From: Paracamarosporium sp. OC-R06-R3
Lineage: Eukaryota > Ascomycota > Dothideomycetes > Pleosporales > Didymosphaeriaceae
Reading direction: 5' to 3'
Length of the DNA: 64,000 nucleotides
Assembly: GCA_019828545.1 (NCBI GenBank)
Contig: JACVRA010000169.1
Span: forward strand, 1 to 64,000
The number at the start of each line of letters is the position of its first letter. The stretch's first letter is position 1. Made by a program: the position numbers and the translations under genes. The notes below the pieces were generated by a model. It saw nothing but the letters and a program-made list of their open reading frames with translations. It did not search any database and was not told where the DNA came from. Of the stretch, positions 35,533-44,874 are shown piece after piece.

Positions 35533-36945
35533 TCAACCTCTTGCTGCTCGACCGGAACGCCGCCGTTTATTCGGCTCTTCAACATCTCCTTTATCTGTCC
35601 CCTCTGCCTTTCTAGCAGTTCCTTTCTTTTGCGTGGTACCACTTGTTGACATTTTCTGCCTTTTCGCTTTTGGCACATCTTCCTCGTCGTCGTCTTCGTC
35701 CTCTTTGGGTTCCTCCACTGCTTTCTTACTGCCTCGTTTTGTTTTCACAGGTGACTTCTCTTTGGAATCCTCATCTTCATCCTTGACTGGTGGCTCTACT
35801 GCCTTACGTCCTCGTCCTCGTTTAGTACTAACAGGCAGCTTCTCCTCTAATTCTTCGTCGTCATCATCCTCTTCCTTAACCTTGTTCTTTCGCTTGATGG
35901 TCTTGCTCGGCTTGGGCTTCTCATCATCTTCGGCGCCTTCAACGTCCTCTGCAATGTCACCAGCCACGGCACCCGTCTTCTTCTGCACACTAGGCACAAT
36001 AGCTGATGTTCGTCCACCAACTTTAAGGAATGTGATCTTTGCTCCATTAGGCAACTTTCCACCGTCCTTCTTCCCTTTACTCCATCGATGCTTCATTAAC
36101 CAGTCTTCCGGAAACTTGTCTGATTCGGCGAGTGTGTCTACTGCTGTATTGCAGACGTACATCATAGCATCGTGCAGCTGTTTGACTTGCGCATCACTGA
36201 AAGTGTTGCTGTACTGTTCGGGGTGTAGTTTGGCCTGGTACATGATCTCATCGCTGTATCAAAATAAGCGTGAATTTCTTCGAAGTAGTGATACTAACTT
36301 ACCCAACCCAATTGCCAATTCCGCTAATGTTTGCTTGATCCAGGAGTAGTGCCTTGGCAGGCACTTTCTTACTCTTGAGCTTTGTTGACAGCCACTCTAC
36401 TGTCAAGACATCAGGATCGAGCACAGGGTCCGGCCCGTTCTCCTTCAACGGACTTGTCTTGCGCATATCTTCGGCCTTTGCATCAATCAGCCTGATTCTC
36501 CCCAGCCGCCGCGCGTCAACGAATGAGACTTGGCACTCAGGTTCACCCTCCAGCTCTAGGACGAACTTCCAATATTTGGGCGGCCATTCCGGTTCTTCAA
36601 CCTTTGCCGGGCGATAATACGCAGTATCATCGTTAGAGAACTTCATCCAACCTGACATGCCAAAGTGCATGAGCGGATGCGGCGGAGAATCCATTTCTAG
36701 CCAGAAATACTTGCCCTGCTGTTTCGCATCGATGATCTTCTTGCCAGTCATAGCCTTTTCGAATTCAGAGGCTGAGGTGCCGACTTTGCCGTAGACAATG
36801 GCGTCTTCCTGTACCTTGACAGACTTGATGGCTCTACCTGTAGCATACTTCTTGAGGTAGTGAACTATGCGTGCGACTTCTGCGATCTGGATGATATCAG
36901 TCATTGTGTATCGTAGGAACGGGTCGCGTCGCGTACCTCAGGCAT
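35533..36945 (-). CDS. Formamidopyrimidine-DNA glycosylase (Fpg/MutM, plant/fungal type)
   Basis: A bifunctional base-excision glycosylase/AP-lyase of the Fpg/Nei family. Exons 36937-36945, 36303-36886 and 35533-36253 give 437 residues. Exon 1 has only nine bases and encodes Met-Pro-Glu. Joined to exon 2 it gives MPEIAEVARIVHYL, restoring the catalytic Pro2 and Glu3 of the family. A continuous reading from the ATG at 36904 would lack them (MTDIIQIAEV). Other landmarks are GKYFWLEMDSPP (family Lys), LMHFGMSGWM, and the helix-two-turn-helix LLLDQANISGIGNWVGDEI. GGRTSAIVPSVQKKTG takes the place of the bacterial zinc finger, as in plant Fpg. From about residue 290 the tail is low-complexity, acidic and basic by turns, with nuclear-type basic clusters (KRGRGRK, KRRRSGR). 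It is divergent to the agmatinase gene. Confidence 0.9.
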
Positions 36946-37438
36946 GGCGAATTATGATATGCACAGAGAGATCCGAAAATCTAATACGGGTGCACGACTG
37001 CTGACTTGCTGGGCCCGATATACGCGCGACGGAAGCAGATGTAATGCTTGAGGATGGGTGATGATGTGGTGCTAATGGCGTCCTGGATCCTTTTCGTGAC
37101 GCGACAACACGCTGTCACGAGACCGTCCAAGCTCCCGACGCAACGCTATTGGCCACAATCGTAACCTTCACCATTTGCATCGTCATCACTCTTCTCCAAG
37201 GAGGCTGGCCCTGTTCCGTCTCTTGTCGCCGCAGACGCCGCGTGCAGGTTAGACCTTCCGAATATGGGGCTTCCCCTCCCCCACTATCGTCCGCTATCGG
37301 CATTGAGCTCCAGTCGGCATTCGGAACTACCAACCAGACACAAGAAAGCTGCTTTTAATGCTTGCGCCCTTTGCCGCCATGATATAGCTGCGCTGCCCAT
37401 ACACTGCTACGTTTTTTCATTCAGCTACAAAGACAGAG
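36946..37438. promoter_or_regulatory. Divergent promoter, glycosylase / agmatinase
   Basis: A 493-bp region between two start codons on opposite strands. It contains a reversed CCAAT box (ATTGGC at about 37148-37153) and GACGCGAC/TCGCGT-type sequences near both ends. No other element is clear. Confidence 0.4.
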
Positions 37439-38696
37439 ATGTGGCTCCCATCAGCTGTTGTTTCTTTGCTCACCGCGATCGCGCTTGGTCACTCCACACA
37501 CCACAACGAGCAGGATTTCTCCCAAGAGCGTTTGAGCAAACTGGAAGAGAAATGGGGCATTGATGTGAGAGAAAAGGCACACACACACATCCTTGATCTG
37601 ATCTAATATGTCTCAGTGGGGGTTTTCAGGCGTTTCGACCTACGCACATCTTCCCCATACACGCTGCTTAACCCACCCCGAAACTGCCTTCGATATCGGT
37701 ATCATAGGTGCTCCCTTTGACACGGCAGTATCCTACAGACCAGGTGCCCGATTCGGTCCTAGAGCTATCCGAGCAGGTTCATCCCGCCAAACCTCCTTCC
37801 GTGGCTTCAACCCGCGCGCCAATCTCAATCCGTATACATCGTGGGCTAAAATTGTTGACTGTGGAGACATACCAATTACGCCGTTCGACAATGCGCTGGC
37901 GCTGAGGCAGATGAGCGAGGCTTTCCAAGAGTTAGGCACTAGGGCACCATCTGAGAAGTCGCAAGCAAGTGGGTCAACATACCTACAGAAGCCAAAGCTC
38001 CTTACCTTGGGAGGAGACCACAGCATTGCGCTTCCGGCGCTGAGAGCCTTGAAGCAGGCATATGGGAAGCCTGTTTCGGTAGTCCATTTCGACGCGCATC
38101 TAGATACCTGGCACCCTGCGAAATACCCCTCTGCATGGATTGACCCTGATGATGCAAGCACACAATCCTTCTTCAATCATGGCAGCATGTTCTGGCTTGC
38201 AGCGACGGAGGGTTTGATCGCCAACGGCTCATCTGTTCACGCCGGACTACGAACACGTCTCTCTGGTGATGACTCTGCGGACCATACGGACGACTCTCAG
38301 CAGGGCTGGATTCGCATTGCTACAGACGACATTGATGAGATTGGCGTGAAAGGCGTTATCCAGTCAATCATGGACCGGGTGGGCACAGAAACACCGGTGT
38401 ACCTCAGCATCGATATAGATGTGATAGACCCAGGCATGGCGCCAGCTACGGGCACTCCAGAGCCTGGAGGCTGGACTACGAGAGAACTCATTCGTATACT
38501 CAGAGGCATTGAAGGCATGAATGTTATAGGAGCCGATATTGTTGAGGTTAGCCCCGCTTATGATAGCGCAGCCGAAACCACTGGCCTGGCGGCTGCTCAG
38601 GTCGCATATGAGATTATCACTAGTATTGTGAGAAAAGGCTTGATTGAACAGGCGAAGACAGAAGAGAAGCCTGGTGATGTCCGAGACGAATTATGA
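37439..38696 (+). CDS. Agmatinase/ureohydrolase with a predicted secretory leader
   Basis: An arginase-superfamily ureohydrolase, best matched to agmatinase (agmatine to putrescine plus urea); guanidinobutyrase activity is an alternative. Exons 37439-37564 and 37617-38696 give 401 residues. The downstream ATG at 37608 lies in the intron, so a 362-residue model starting there would miss exon 1. Exon 1 encodes a hydrophobic leader (MWLPSAVVSLLTAIALG) and a short helix ending KLEEKWGID, which joins naturally to WGFSGVSTYAHLPH. Binuclear manganese ligands are present: GGDHS (His177), HFDAHLDTW (Asp201, His203, Asp205) and SIDIDVIDPG (two Asp). The substrate-side motif GTPEPGG is also there. The leader suggests secretion or the vacuolar pathway. 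Confidence 0.88.
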
Positions 38697-39109
38697 AAGT
38701 TTTCGGCGCGTCGGCAGCGAGAAGCAATTGATTGAGAAGTAAGCATGGTCGCCACTTAATTCTGATTCCAGTATGTAGACGAAGTAGAACCTAGATGTAT
38801 TGTATGAGATAGGTGGCTCGCATTTGAACATCTTCATTATGCCAAGACACTTTACGCCTACGTCATGACCTCACCACGATATTGCTGAGGGACCTTGTTA
38901 CAAATGTCACCAAAGAATGCACCACAGAAAATTTTAGTTGCTTTCTGTTTTCTTCACTTAAATACATTTACAGAGCGCTGAAAAGAGCTAGATTTTGACA
39001 AACACAACATATGCACAAAGCTCCAAGCACCTACACCCGAACATCACGAAAACTGTAGCCTATTAGCACAAGAACATTCGCCAGATGACTGGTACTTCCA
39101 TCTATAACT
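38697..39109. other. Intergenic
   Basis: The 3' flank of the agmatinase gene and the promoter of the tocopherol-cyclase-like gene. AT-rich; nothing specific is seen. Confidence 0.55.
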
Positions 39110-40144
39110 ATGGATCATTTCGCGCCACACCGAAACTCCCACTTCGAAGGGTTCTACTCCAAATTTGATTTATCCTCAGGCTCTCACATCGCCTTGGTCA
39201 TCTGCTCCGTTCCAGGAGCCACCAAGCTCCCGCCACATATGGTCTCCTTTACTTATTACCCTTCCTCTGGTTCACCCATATTCCAACGTGAACATTGGGT
39301 GTCAAATATCGAGCGCAAAACCACCGGTTCTGGCAACGCGTTCGAACTAAAAACCGACCTAGGCAGTATGCGCGTCTCCCCGAATGGAACCACAACCTAC
39401 GATTTCCAAGCTGCAGAATGGAAACTTACTGCCAAGACGACATCTCGAACTGCTTGGCTGCCTGAGAAGAACAAAGAAACACCAGAGGGCTGGCTCGTAT
39501 ATCTCCCTCTACCACTTCATTGGCATGTTCATAGCCTTTCTTCGCTAGCAGAATTCCATCTCGAAATACCGTCTCAGAGCTTAAGCAGTGCGGACCGGAA
39601 AGGCACCGCAACAGTCCATCAAGAGAAGAACTGGGCAAACAGCTTCCCCTCCGCACATGTCTGGGTGCAAGCCCGTGACTCACACACCTCTAGTGGAGTC
39701 TGCCTCGCAGGCGGCAAAATCCTCGGCATGCACGCCTTCATCTTAGGATACCGTTCGCTAACTCTCAATCTGGACTTGCTGCCTCCCTTCGCGCTCGCCG
39801 TGCCCGTTCCTTTCCTTCCCTTCGTCATATCTCCATTCATGACTCATACTATCGACTACGCTACCCGCACCTTCTCTCTCAACGTGGCCAACATCTTCAA
39901 TAAAATCGAGATCAAGGCGCAGGCACCTAAAGAGAGTGGGTGGTTTGGCCTCGGAAGCCCATTCCCGGAGGGACATAGGAAGAATTTCTGTTCGGAAAGT
40001 TTCTTAGCGATAGTCGATGTTGTGGTGTGGGAGAGGAGATGGTGGAGTTGGGGGTGGAGTGAGGTGAGGAGAGAGAGATTCAAGGGTGCAAGCTTGGAAT
40101 TCGCTGGCGAGTATTATCCCGGAAGGGGAGAGAAACTTGAGTGA
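39110..40144 (+). CDS. Tocopherol-cyclase-like protein
   Basis: An intronless frame of 344 residues. The N-terminal HSHFEGFYSKFDLSSGSHIALVICSVPG and the central HQEKNWANSFPSAHVWVQARD resemble plant and cyanobacterial tocopherol cyclase (VTE1, PF14249), in which the E-x-NWG-x-x-FP-x-x-W-x-W-x-Q motif is diagnostic. Here Gly of NWG is Ala. Fungi are not known to make tocopherol, so the family probably has another role here, such as a lipocalin-like lipid-binding or cyclase fold. No signal peptide is present. A stretch at about 225-245 (PFALAVPVPFLPFVISPF) is hydrophobic and could touch a membrane. The C-terminal part is Trp- and Arg-rich. Confidence 0.75.
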   Translation: MDHFAPHRNSHFEGFYSKFDLSSGSHIALVICSVPGATKLPPHMVSFTYYPSSGSPIFQREHWVSNIERKTTGSGNAFELKTDLGSMRVSPNGTTTYDFQAAEWKLTAKTTSRTAWLPEKNKETPEGWLVYLPLPLHWHVHSLSSLAEFHLEIPSQSLSSADRKGTATVHQEKNWANSFPSAHVWVQARDSHTSSGVCLAGGKILGMHAFILGYRSLTLNLDLLPPFALAVPVPFLPFVISPFMTHTIDYATRTFSLNVANIFNKIEIKAQAPKESGWFGLGSPFPEGHRKNFCSESFLAIVDVVVWERRWWSWGWSEVRRERFKGASLEFAGEYYPGRGEKLE

Positions 40145-40678
40145 GAGTTGCTTGGGAAGGTCCTGATGTTGCGTGGCGCTACGCTGACAGAACTACGTGC
40201 CAGGATACCAGCTGTCGTCTAGACGTCTGTTATACTAACGAGGATTGTAGTGTGAGGCGAGCGAATGTCTCTTACTATATTGTCGCAACCTCAGCTAGGC
40301 GGATCACAGCGCTGATGACAGGAAAATGCGTACAAGACGTTTGCAATGGCCCTCGCTGTCATGACATATGTAGTATCAGGCAGGAATTGGAGCACAGCAA
40401 GTTACCCCAGGGTATGTTATGGAAAGCAGACATATTTTGGACTTCTCCCTGTAATCAAAACAAGTAGCACATTCACAGGCATGGTGTGAGTTGGAGAAAA
40501 GCGGCAGTGGTGGCCAGATGGATGGTCCATCTTGTTATATCTTCATTTCAGTTCAGTTGCCTTTCAACAGGGCTCATAATCATCATCCCATGCCTAGGTA
40601 ATCCTTCCCAACCGTCATAACTCATAAGACCTGCCGTCGTATAGTCCAAAATTCTAAAAGAGGGGCTGTAGACAGCGT
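40145..40678. other. Intergenic between convergent genes
   Basis: The 3' flanks of the tocopherol-cyclase-like gene and the eEF1B gene. A 108-codon frame at 40141-40467 has no recognisable content. Nothing else is seen. Confidence 0.55.
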
Positions 40679-41643
40679 CTACAATTTCTGCATGGCAACA
40701 ACGTCGGTGGACTGAACATGCTCTTCGTCCTCCTCAATTTGCTGCTGCAACTCGTCCGTAGAAACCTTCTCGTCCTCAACAACCAAGTTGATCTGCAGCT
40801 TCTTGATACCGAAACCGACGGCAACGAACTGGTGGGCACCCCATACAAGACCGTCCTTTTGGATAGCGAGAACGTTAGCCTTGAGTTCCTCGAGGTTGGT
40901 CTCATCGTCTGCGATCAGTTAGCTTGCACCCTAGGCTGTAGAAACCAGCAAGAGAGCTTACCCCATGGCTTCACGTCAAGAGTGACAATGGACTTGGCGG
41001 CAGGCTTGACCTTGCCAGCCTTCTTCCTGTTGTACTCGGCCAAACGCTCAGCCTTCAGCTTCTCGGCCTCCTCATCAACCTCCTCGTCGTCGCTACCGAA
41101 GAGGTCAATGTCGTCATCCTCCTCAGCAGCATCAGGAGCCTTAGCCGGGTTGACTGGGAGCTCGGACTGCTCTGGGCCGTAGGCGGTGTGGTCCTTGGTT
41201 GGGTCGCCAGGGAGCGAAGAGAACTCAGACTCCCAGGTGAGGATGTGGTTGTACCAGCGCCATGCGAAGGGGAACTTCTCGGGAGCGGGGACAGTCTTCA
41301 ACTGCTGGAAGACCTTGACATCGGCCTGCGACGGGGTGTAGCTGTGATATTGTCAGTTGTTGCTCTTAGGATAAAGAGGCTAACAAATGCGGCAGAAGCA
41401 AGATGACAGTCAGAGATGCGACAAGCGCGAGGTTTTGTATTCAGATAGCGGGGTCTTAAGCCGCCTCATTAACACGGACCAATTGTTTTCATCACCAAGT
41501 CGGAAGTGGCAGTAAGAGAGAATATACAGCGAGTGCGGTGGATAGGGATAGCGGGGCACTTACCCAACGATGTAGCTGCGCGTCTTTACCCAGTTGTTAA
41601 GGAGGGTGAGGCCGGCGTCGGAAACAAGGTCGGAGAAGCCCAT
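40679..41643 (-). CDS. Translation elongation factor 1-beta (eEF1B-alpha)
   Basis: The guanine-nucleotide exchange factor that reloads eEF1A with GTP during translation elongation in the cytosol. Exons 41564-41643, 40962-41341 and 40679-40908 give 229 residues. The N-terminal GST-C-like domain begins [20 protein letters not shown] hinge with the acidic casein-kinase-type segment [19 protein letters not shown] follows, then the catalytic exchange domain [19 protein letters not shown] ... [20 protein letters not shown], ending in VVAMQKL. Intron 1 (41342-41563, 222 nt) is four times the usual length here and carries a snoRNA (next entry), as the EFB1 intron does in S. cerevisiae. Divergent to HSP78. 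Confidence 0.96.
41405..41499 (-). ncRNA. U18/snR18-type C/D-box snoRNA in eEF1B intron 1
   Basis: On the minus strand, intron 1 of the eEF1B gene has a C box TGATGA (41489-41494). A 12-base element TTGGTCCGTGTT (41471-41482) follows, exactly complementary to the conserved large-subunit rRNA sequence AACACGGACCAA. A degenerate D' box ATGA (41466-41469) lies next, and a D box CTGA at 41410-41413, with a further CTGA at 41441-41444. By the D+5 rule the guide targets the A of ACACGG, corresponding to yeast 25S Am649 with the neighbouring Cm650, the known targets of snR18. Yeast snR18 also lies in the EFB1 intron. The ends are approximate because the terminal stem is weak. Confidence 0.8.
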
Positions 41644-42133
41644 GATTGCGTTTTTACGGTAGCGGGTCGAGGAAGCTGCAAGGAGTGGATGCGGAGGGGA
41701 AGAAGAGGCAGATGAGGTTTAAATGGGGAGGGTTCATAAAAATTCTTCCGACTCATTGCTCTGCACGCCCCACGCCAGGGCGCTAAGCCACTAGGTGCAC
41801 GGGCCGCTATGGGTACCCACCCGGTCCGAGCCCAAGGCAGAGCTTCCAGCACGTTGCGGACAATGTTGTCTTGTATAGCGACGAGTTTGAATGGTCAGCG
41901 TCCCTGTTGTTCGCTTCGCGTGGTATTGGGACCGGAACAAACCGACTTGTATCACATGTGCTGGCGCTGTGCCAGAAGCTGCCAGGGCGAGCTCGGAGCT
42001 CCTAGAACGCGCTCGAATCATCGCGCATCAGTCAATCAAAGTCATAGCGCCACTCCATGAAAATATAACCATGTCTTCTGCTGGAATCAGCTACATCTGC
42101 ATTGATACCCGTTGACTCTATTGTTGACCCAGA
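41644..42133. promoter_or_regulatory. Divergent promoter, eEF1B / HSP78
   Basis: A 490-bp region between two start codons on opposite strands. I looked for clustered nGAAnnTTC heat-shock elements and found no convincing triplet. A TATA-like AATATAACC lies about 65 bp before the HSP78 start. Confidence 0.4.
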
Positions 42134-44494
42134 ATGCTAACCGGCAAAGCGCGAAGCGTTGCAAGGCGCATACCACGAGCGAGTCCTCGACAACTCCCGC
42201 CTCGAACCATACCTTTCCACAACTCCTTGATCCGCTCGAGCCAGATCCATTCCAATCACCTCATCCTACCGAGTATTGCAATTCGAAGTTATGCGAGCGG
42301 ACGACCGCACCCACCTGGTGGCACACACCGCATGAACTTGGGCGGCGAGCCTGAGAAGCCTGCTCTTGAACAATACGGTGTCGATTTAACTGCACGAGCG
42401 AGGGATGGGAAACTAGACCCTGTCATTGGCAGAGATGGCGAGATACATAGAGCTATCCAAATCTTAGCGAGAAGAACCAAGAATAATCCGGTCCTCATCG
42501 GAGCTGCTGGCACCGGCAAGACTGCCATTGCAGAAGCGCTTGCCCAGCGAATAGTTCAAGGAGACGTTCCTGAGTCGATCAAGGAGAAGAGGGTTGTATC
42601 ACTTGACCTTGGTCAACTCATTGCTGGCGCAAAGTTCCGAGGCGATTTCGAAGAACGTTTAAAGAAGGTCTTGAAAGAAGTGGAGGAAGCAAAAGGAGGC
42701 GTTATTCTGTTCATCGATGAACTGCACACACTTCTGGGGTTGGGCAAAGCCGAAGGCAGCATCGATGCGAGCAATCTCCTCAAGCCTGCTTTATCCCGGG
42801 GTGACCTACAGTGCTTCGGAGCCACTACCTTGAATGAGTACAGGCAAATCGAGAAGGATGTGGCATTGGCACGTCGATTCCAGCCCATTATCGTTTCTGA
42901 ACCGAGCGTTCCTGATACTATTTCCATATTGAGAGGCATCAAAGAGCGATACGAGACACACCACGGTGTCAGAATCACCGATGGCGCGCTTGTTGCGGCT
43001 GCGACATACAGCAATCGATACATCACTGACCGCTTCCTTCCCGACAAAGCTATCGATCTGGTTGACGAGGCCGCAAGCGCTTTGCGATTGCAACAAGAGA
43101 GCAAGCCAGACCCGATACAAGAGCTCGATCGTCAGATAATGACAATCCAGATCGAACTCGAGTCTCTGCGAAAAGAAACAGACGTCGCGAGCAAAGAGCG
43201 GCGAGGGCGCCTGGAAGAGACATTGAAGAAGAAACAGGACGAAGTCAAAGTCCTAATGGATAAGTGGGAGCAAGAACGTGGTGAGCTGCAAAAGATTAAG
43301 AATATACAGGAGGAGCTAGAGAAGGCAAGATTTGAGCTGGAGCTGGCGCAACGCGAGGGTAATTTTGCCAAAGCTAGTGAGCTCCGTTACTCGAAAATCC
43401 CAGAACTTGAGCTACTGCTACCGAAAGACGATGAGGCTGGAGCAGGAAAGAGCCCCGATTCGCTTTTACACGACTCGGTCACCGCTGACGACATCGCCTC
43501 TGTTGTATCGCGGACTACCGGTATCCCTGTCTCCAAGTTGATGCGTGGGGAGAGCGAAAAGTTGATTCGCATGGAGGACGCTCTGCGAGCGCATGTTCGT
43601 GGCCAGGACGAAGCTCTCACAGCTGTTGCCAATGCTATTCGGATGCAGAGAGCCGGACTATCGGGCGACAATCGACCCATCGCGTCCTTCATGATGCTCG
43701 GCCCTACCGGCGTTGGCAAAACTGAAGTTTGCAAGCGATTGGCTGAGTTCCTTTTTTCGACACAGCAGGCTGTTATTCGCTTCGATATGAGCGAGTTTTC
43801 TGAGAAGCACACAGTTTCACGACTCATTGGTTCTCCCGCCGGCTATGTTGGCTACGAGGATGCAGGACAACTCACGGAAGCTGTAAGACGGAAACCTTAT
43901 GCGGTTCTCCTTTTTGATGAATGGGAGAAAGCACACAAGGACATCTCGACGCTGCTGCTTCAAGTCCTTGACGAGGGTTTCTTAACCGATGCCCAAGGCC
44001 ACAAGGTAGATTTTCGGAACACAATCATCGTACTAACATCAAACCTCGGAGCTGAAATCATTGTTGGCGACGACGCGCTCAATCAAGCCAGTGATTCGGG
44101 TGAAATCTCAACAGATGTTCGTAACGCAGTTATGGACGTCGTGTCTGGATCCTACCCACCCGAATTCTTGAATCGCATCGACGAGTTCATACTCTTCCGG
44201 CGATTGTCGCGCGAAGCCTTGAGGGATATCGTTGATATTCGATTAAAGGAACTGCAGGAACGGCTTGACGAGCGCCGCATCACCTTGGCCGTACCAGACG
44301 AAGCGAAGCAATGGTTATGTGATCGTGGCTACGACCCTCGATTCGGCGCACGCCCACTCAATCGGTTAATTGCAAAGCAAATTGGCAACGGGCTTGCTGA
44401 TAAAATCATAAGGGGTGAATTGAAATCTAGCGACATTGCGAAGGTGTCGATCAATGAAGATGACAACGGATTGGATGTTACGAACTCGACATAA
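42134..44494 (+). CDS. HSP78: Mitochondrial Hsp78 disaggregase (ClpB family)
   Basis: A AAA+ chaperone of the mitochondrial matrix that resolubilises aggregated proteins with mtHsp70. One intronless frame of 786 residues. Residues 1-55 are rich in Arg and Ser with no acidic residue, a mitochondrial presequence ending near RSYASG. As in Hsp78, the ClpB N-domain is missing and NBD1 starts at once ([25 protein letters not shown]). Walker A1 is GAAGTGKT (123-130), with Walker B1 VILFIDE (190-196). The coiled-coil M-domain spans about 325-440. NBD2 has Walker A2 GPTGVGKT (523-530) and [17 protein letters not shown], where Trp stands in place of the more usual Ile or Phe. The pore loop [11 protein letters not shown] and the arginine-finger and sensor-2 region GARPLNR are present. 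Confidence 0.95.
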   Translation: MLTGKARSVARRIPRASPRQLPPRTIPFHNSLIRSSQIHSNHLILPSIAIRSYASGRPHPPGGTHRMNLGGEPEKPALEQYGVDLTARARDGKLDPVIGRDGEIHRAIQILARRTKNNPVLIGAAGTGKTAIAEALAQRIVQGDVPESIKEKRVVSLDLGQLIAGAKFRGDFEERLKKVLKEVEEAKGGVILFIDELHTLLGLGKAEGSIDASNLLKPALSRGDLQCFGATTLNEYRQIEKDVALARRFQPIIVSEPSVPDTISILRGIKERYETHHGVRITDGALVAAATYSNRYITDRFLPDKAIDLVDEAASALRLQQESKPDPIQELDRQIMTIQIELESLRKETDVASKERRGRLEETLKKKQDEVKVLMDKWEQERGELQKIKNIQEELEKARFELELAQREGNFAKASELRYSKIPELELLLPKDDEAGAGKSPDSLLHDSVTADDIASVVSRTTGIPVSKLMRGESEKLIRMEDALRAHVRGQDEALTAVANAIRMQRAGLSGDNRPIASFMMLGPTGVGKTEVCKRLAEFLFSTQQAVIRFDMSEFSEKHTVSRLIGSPAGYVGYEDAGQLTEAVRRKPYAVLLFDEWEKAHKDISTLLLQVLDEGFLTDAQGHKVDFRNTIIVLTSNLGAEIIVGDDALNQASDSGEISTDVRNAVMDVVSGSYPPEFLNRIDEFILFRRLSREALRDIVDIRLKELQERLDERRITLAVPDEAKQWLCDRGYDPRFGARPLNRLIAKQIGNGLADKIIRGELKSSDIAKVSINEDDNGLDVTNST

Positions 44495-44874
44495 TCGGTT
44501 TTGGCCGTATCTAATGTGTATATGATGTATTATATGACGTGTGTTAACATCACTGCTCACTGTAAATATATTACCTACAAACACTTGCGCATAGGTTTGT
44601 ACGGATTTCTTGTTGCTGAAAGATACGGGAATAGACCGGGTCGCAATGTCACGATTCATAATTGTCGGCCCAATTCGCTTTTTGCTTAAATCAATACTTG
44701 CGTTTTGTACTTGTTGCATATCATGTGGCGTAATCTTGTCGCTATCAGACGCGTTCGACAAGAGGCAAGCACGCGTGCCTTCGTTCCTTCCCCACCTTTT
44801 CTACTACACCCACTTCATTCTGTCTCATTTTCCGTGTCCAAGGCCATCCCATATCCTCTACGGTGGTCTCCAAT
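44495..44874. promoter_or_regulatory. MSH5 promoter with two ACGCGT sites
   Basis: A 380-bp gap after HSP78. ACGCGT occurs at 44749-44754 and 44771-44776, 126 and 104 bp before the MSH5 start, similar in number and distance to the pair before RAD51. Confidence 0.4.

Noticed and set aside
36299..36904. Glycosylase start at the ATG of 36904
   Set aside because: This start lacks the catalytic Pro2-Glu3; the 9-nt upstream exon supplies them.
41644..42133. Heat-shock elements before HSP78
   Set aside because: Single GAA and TTC triplets occur, but no properly spaced array of three.
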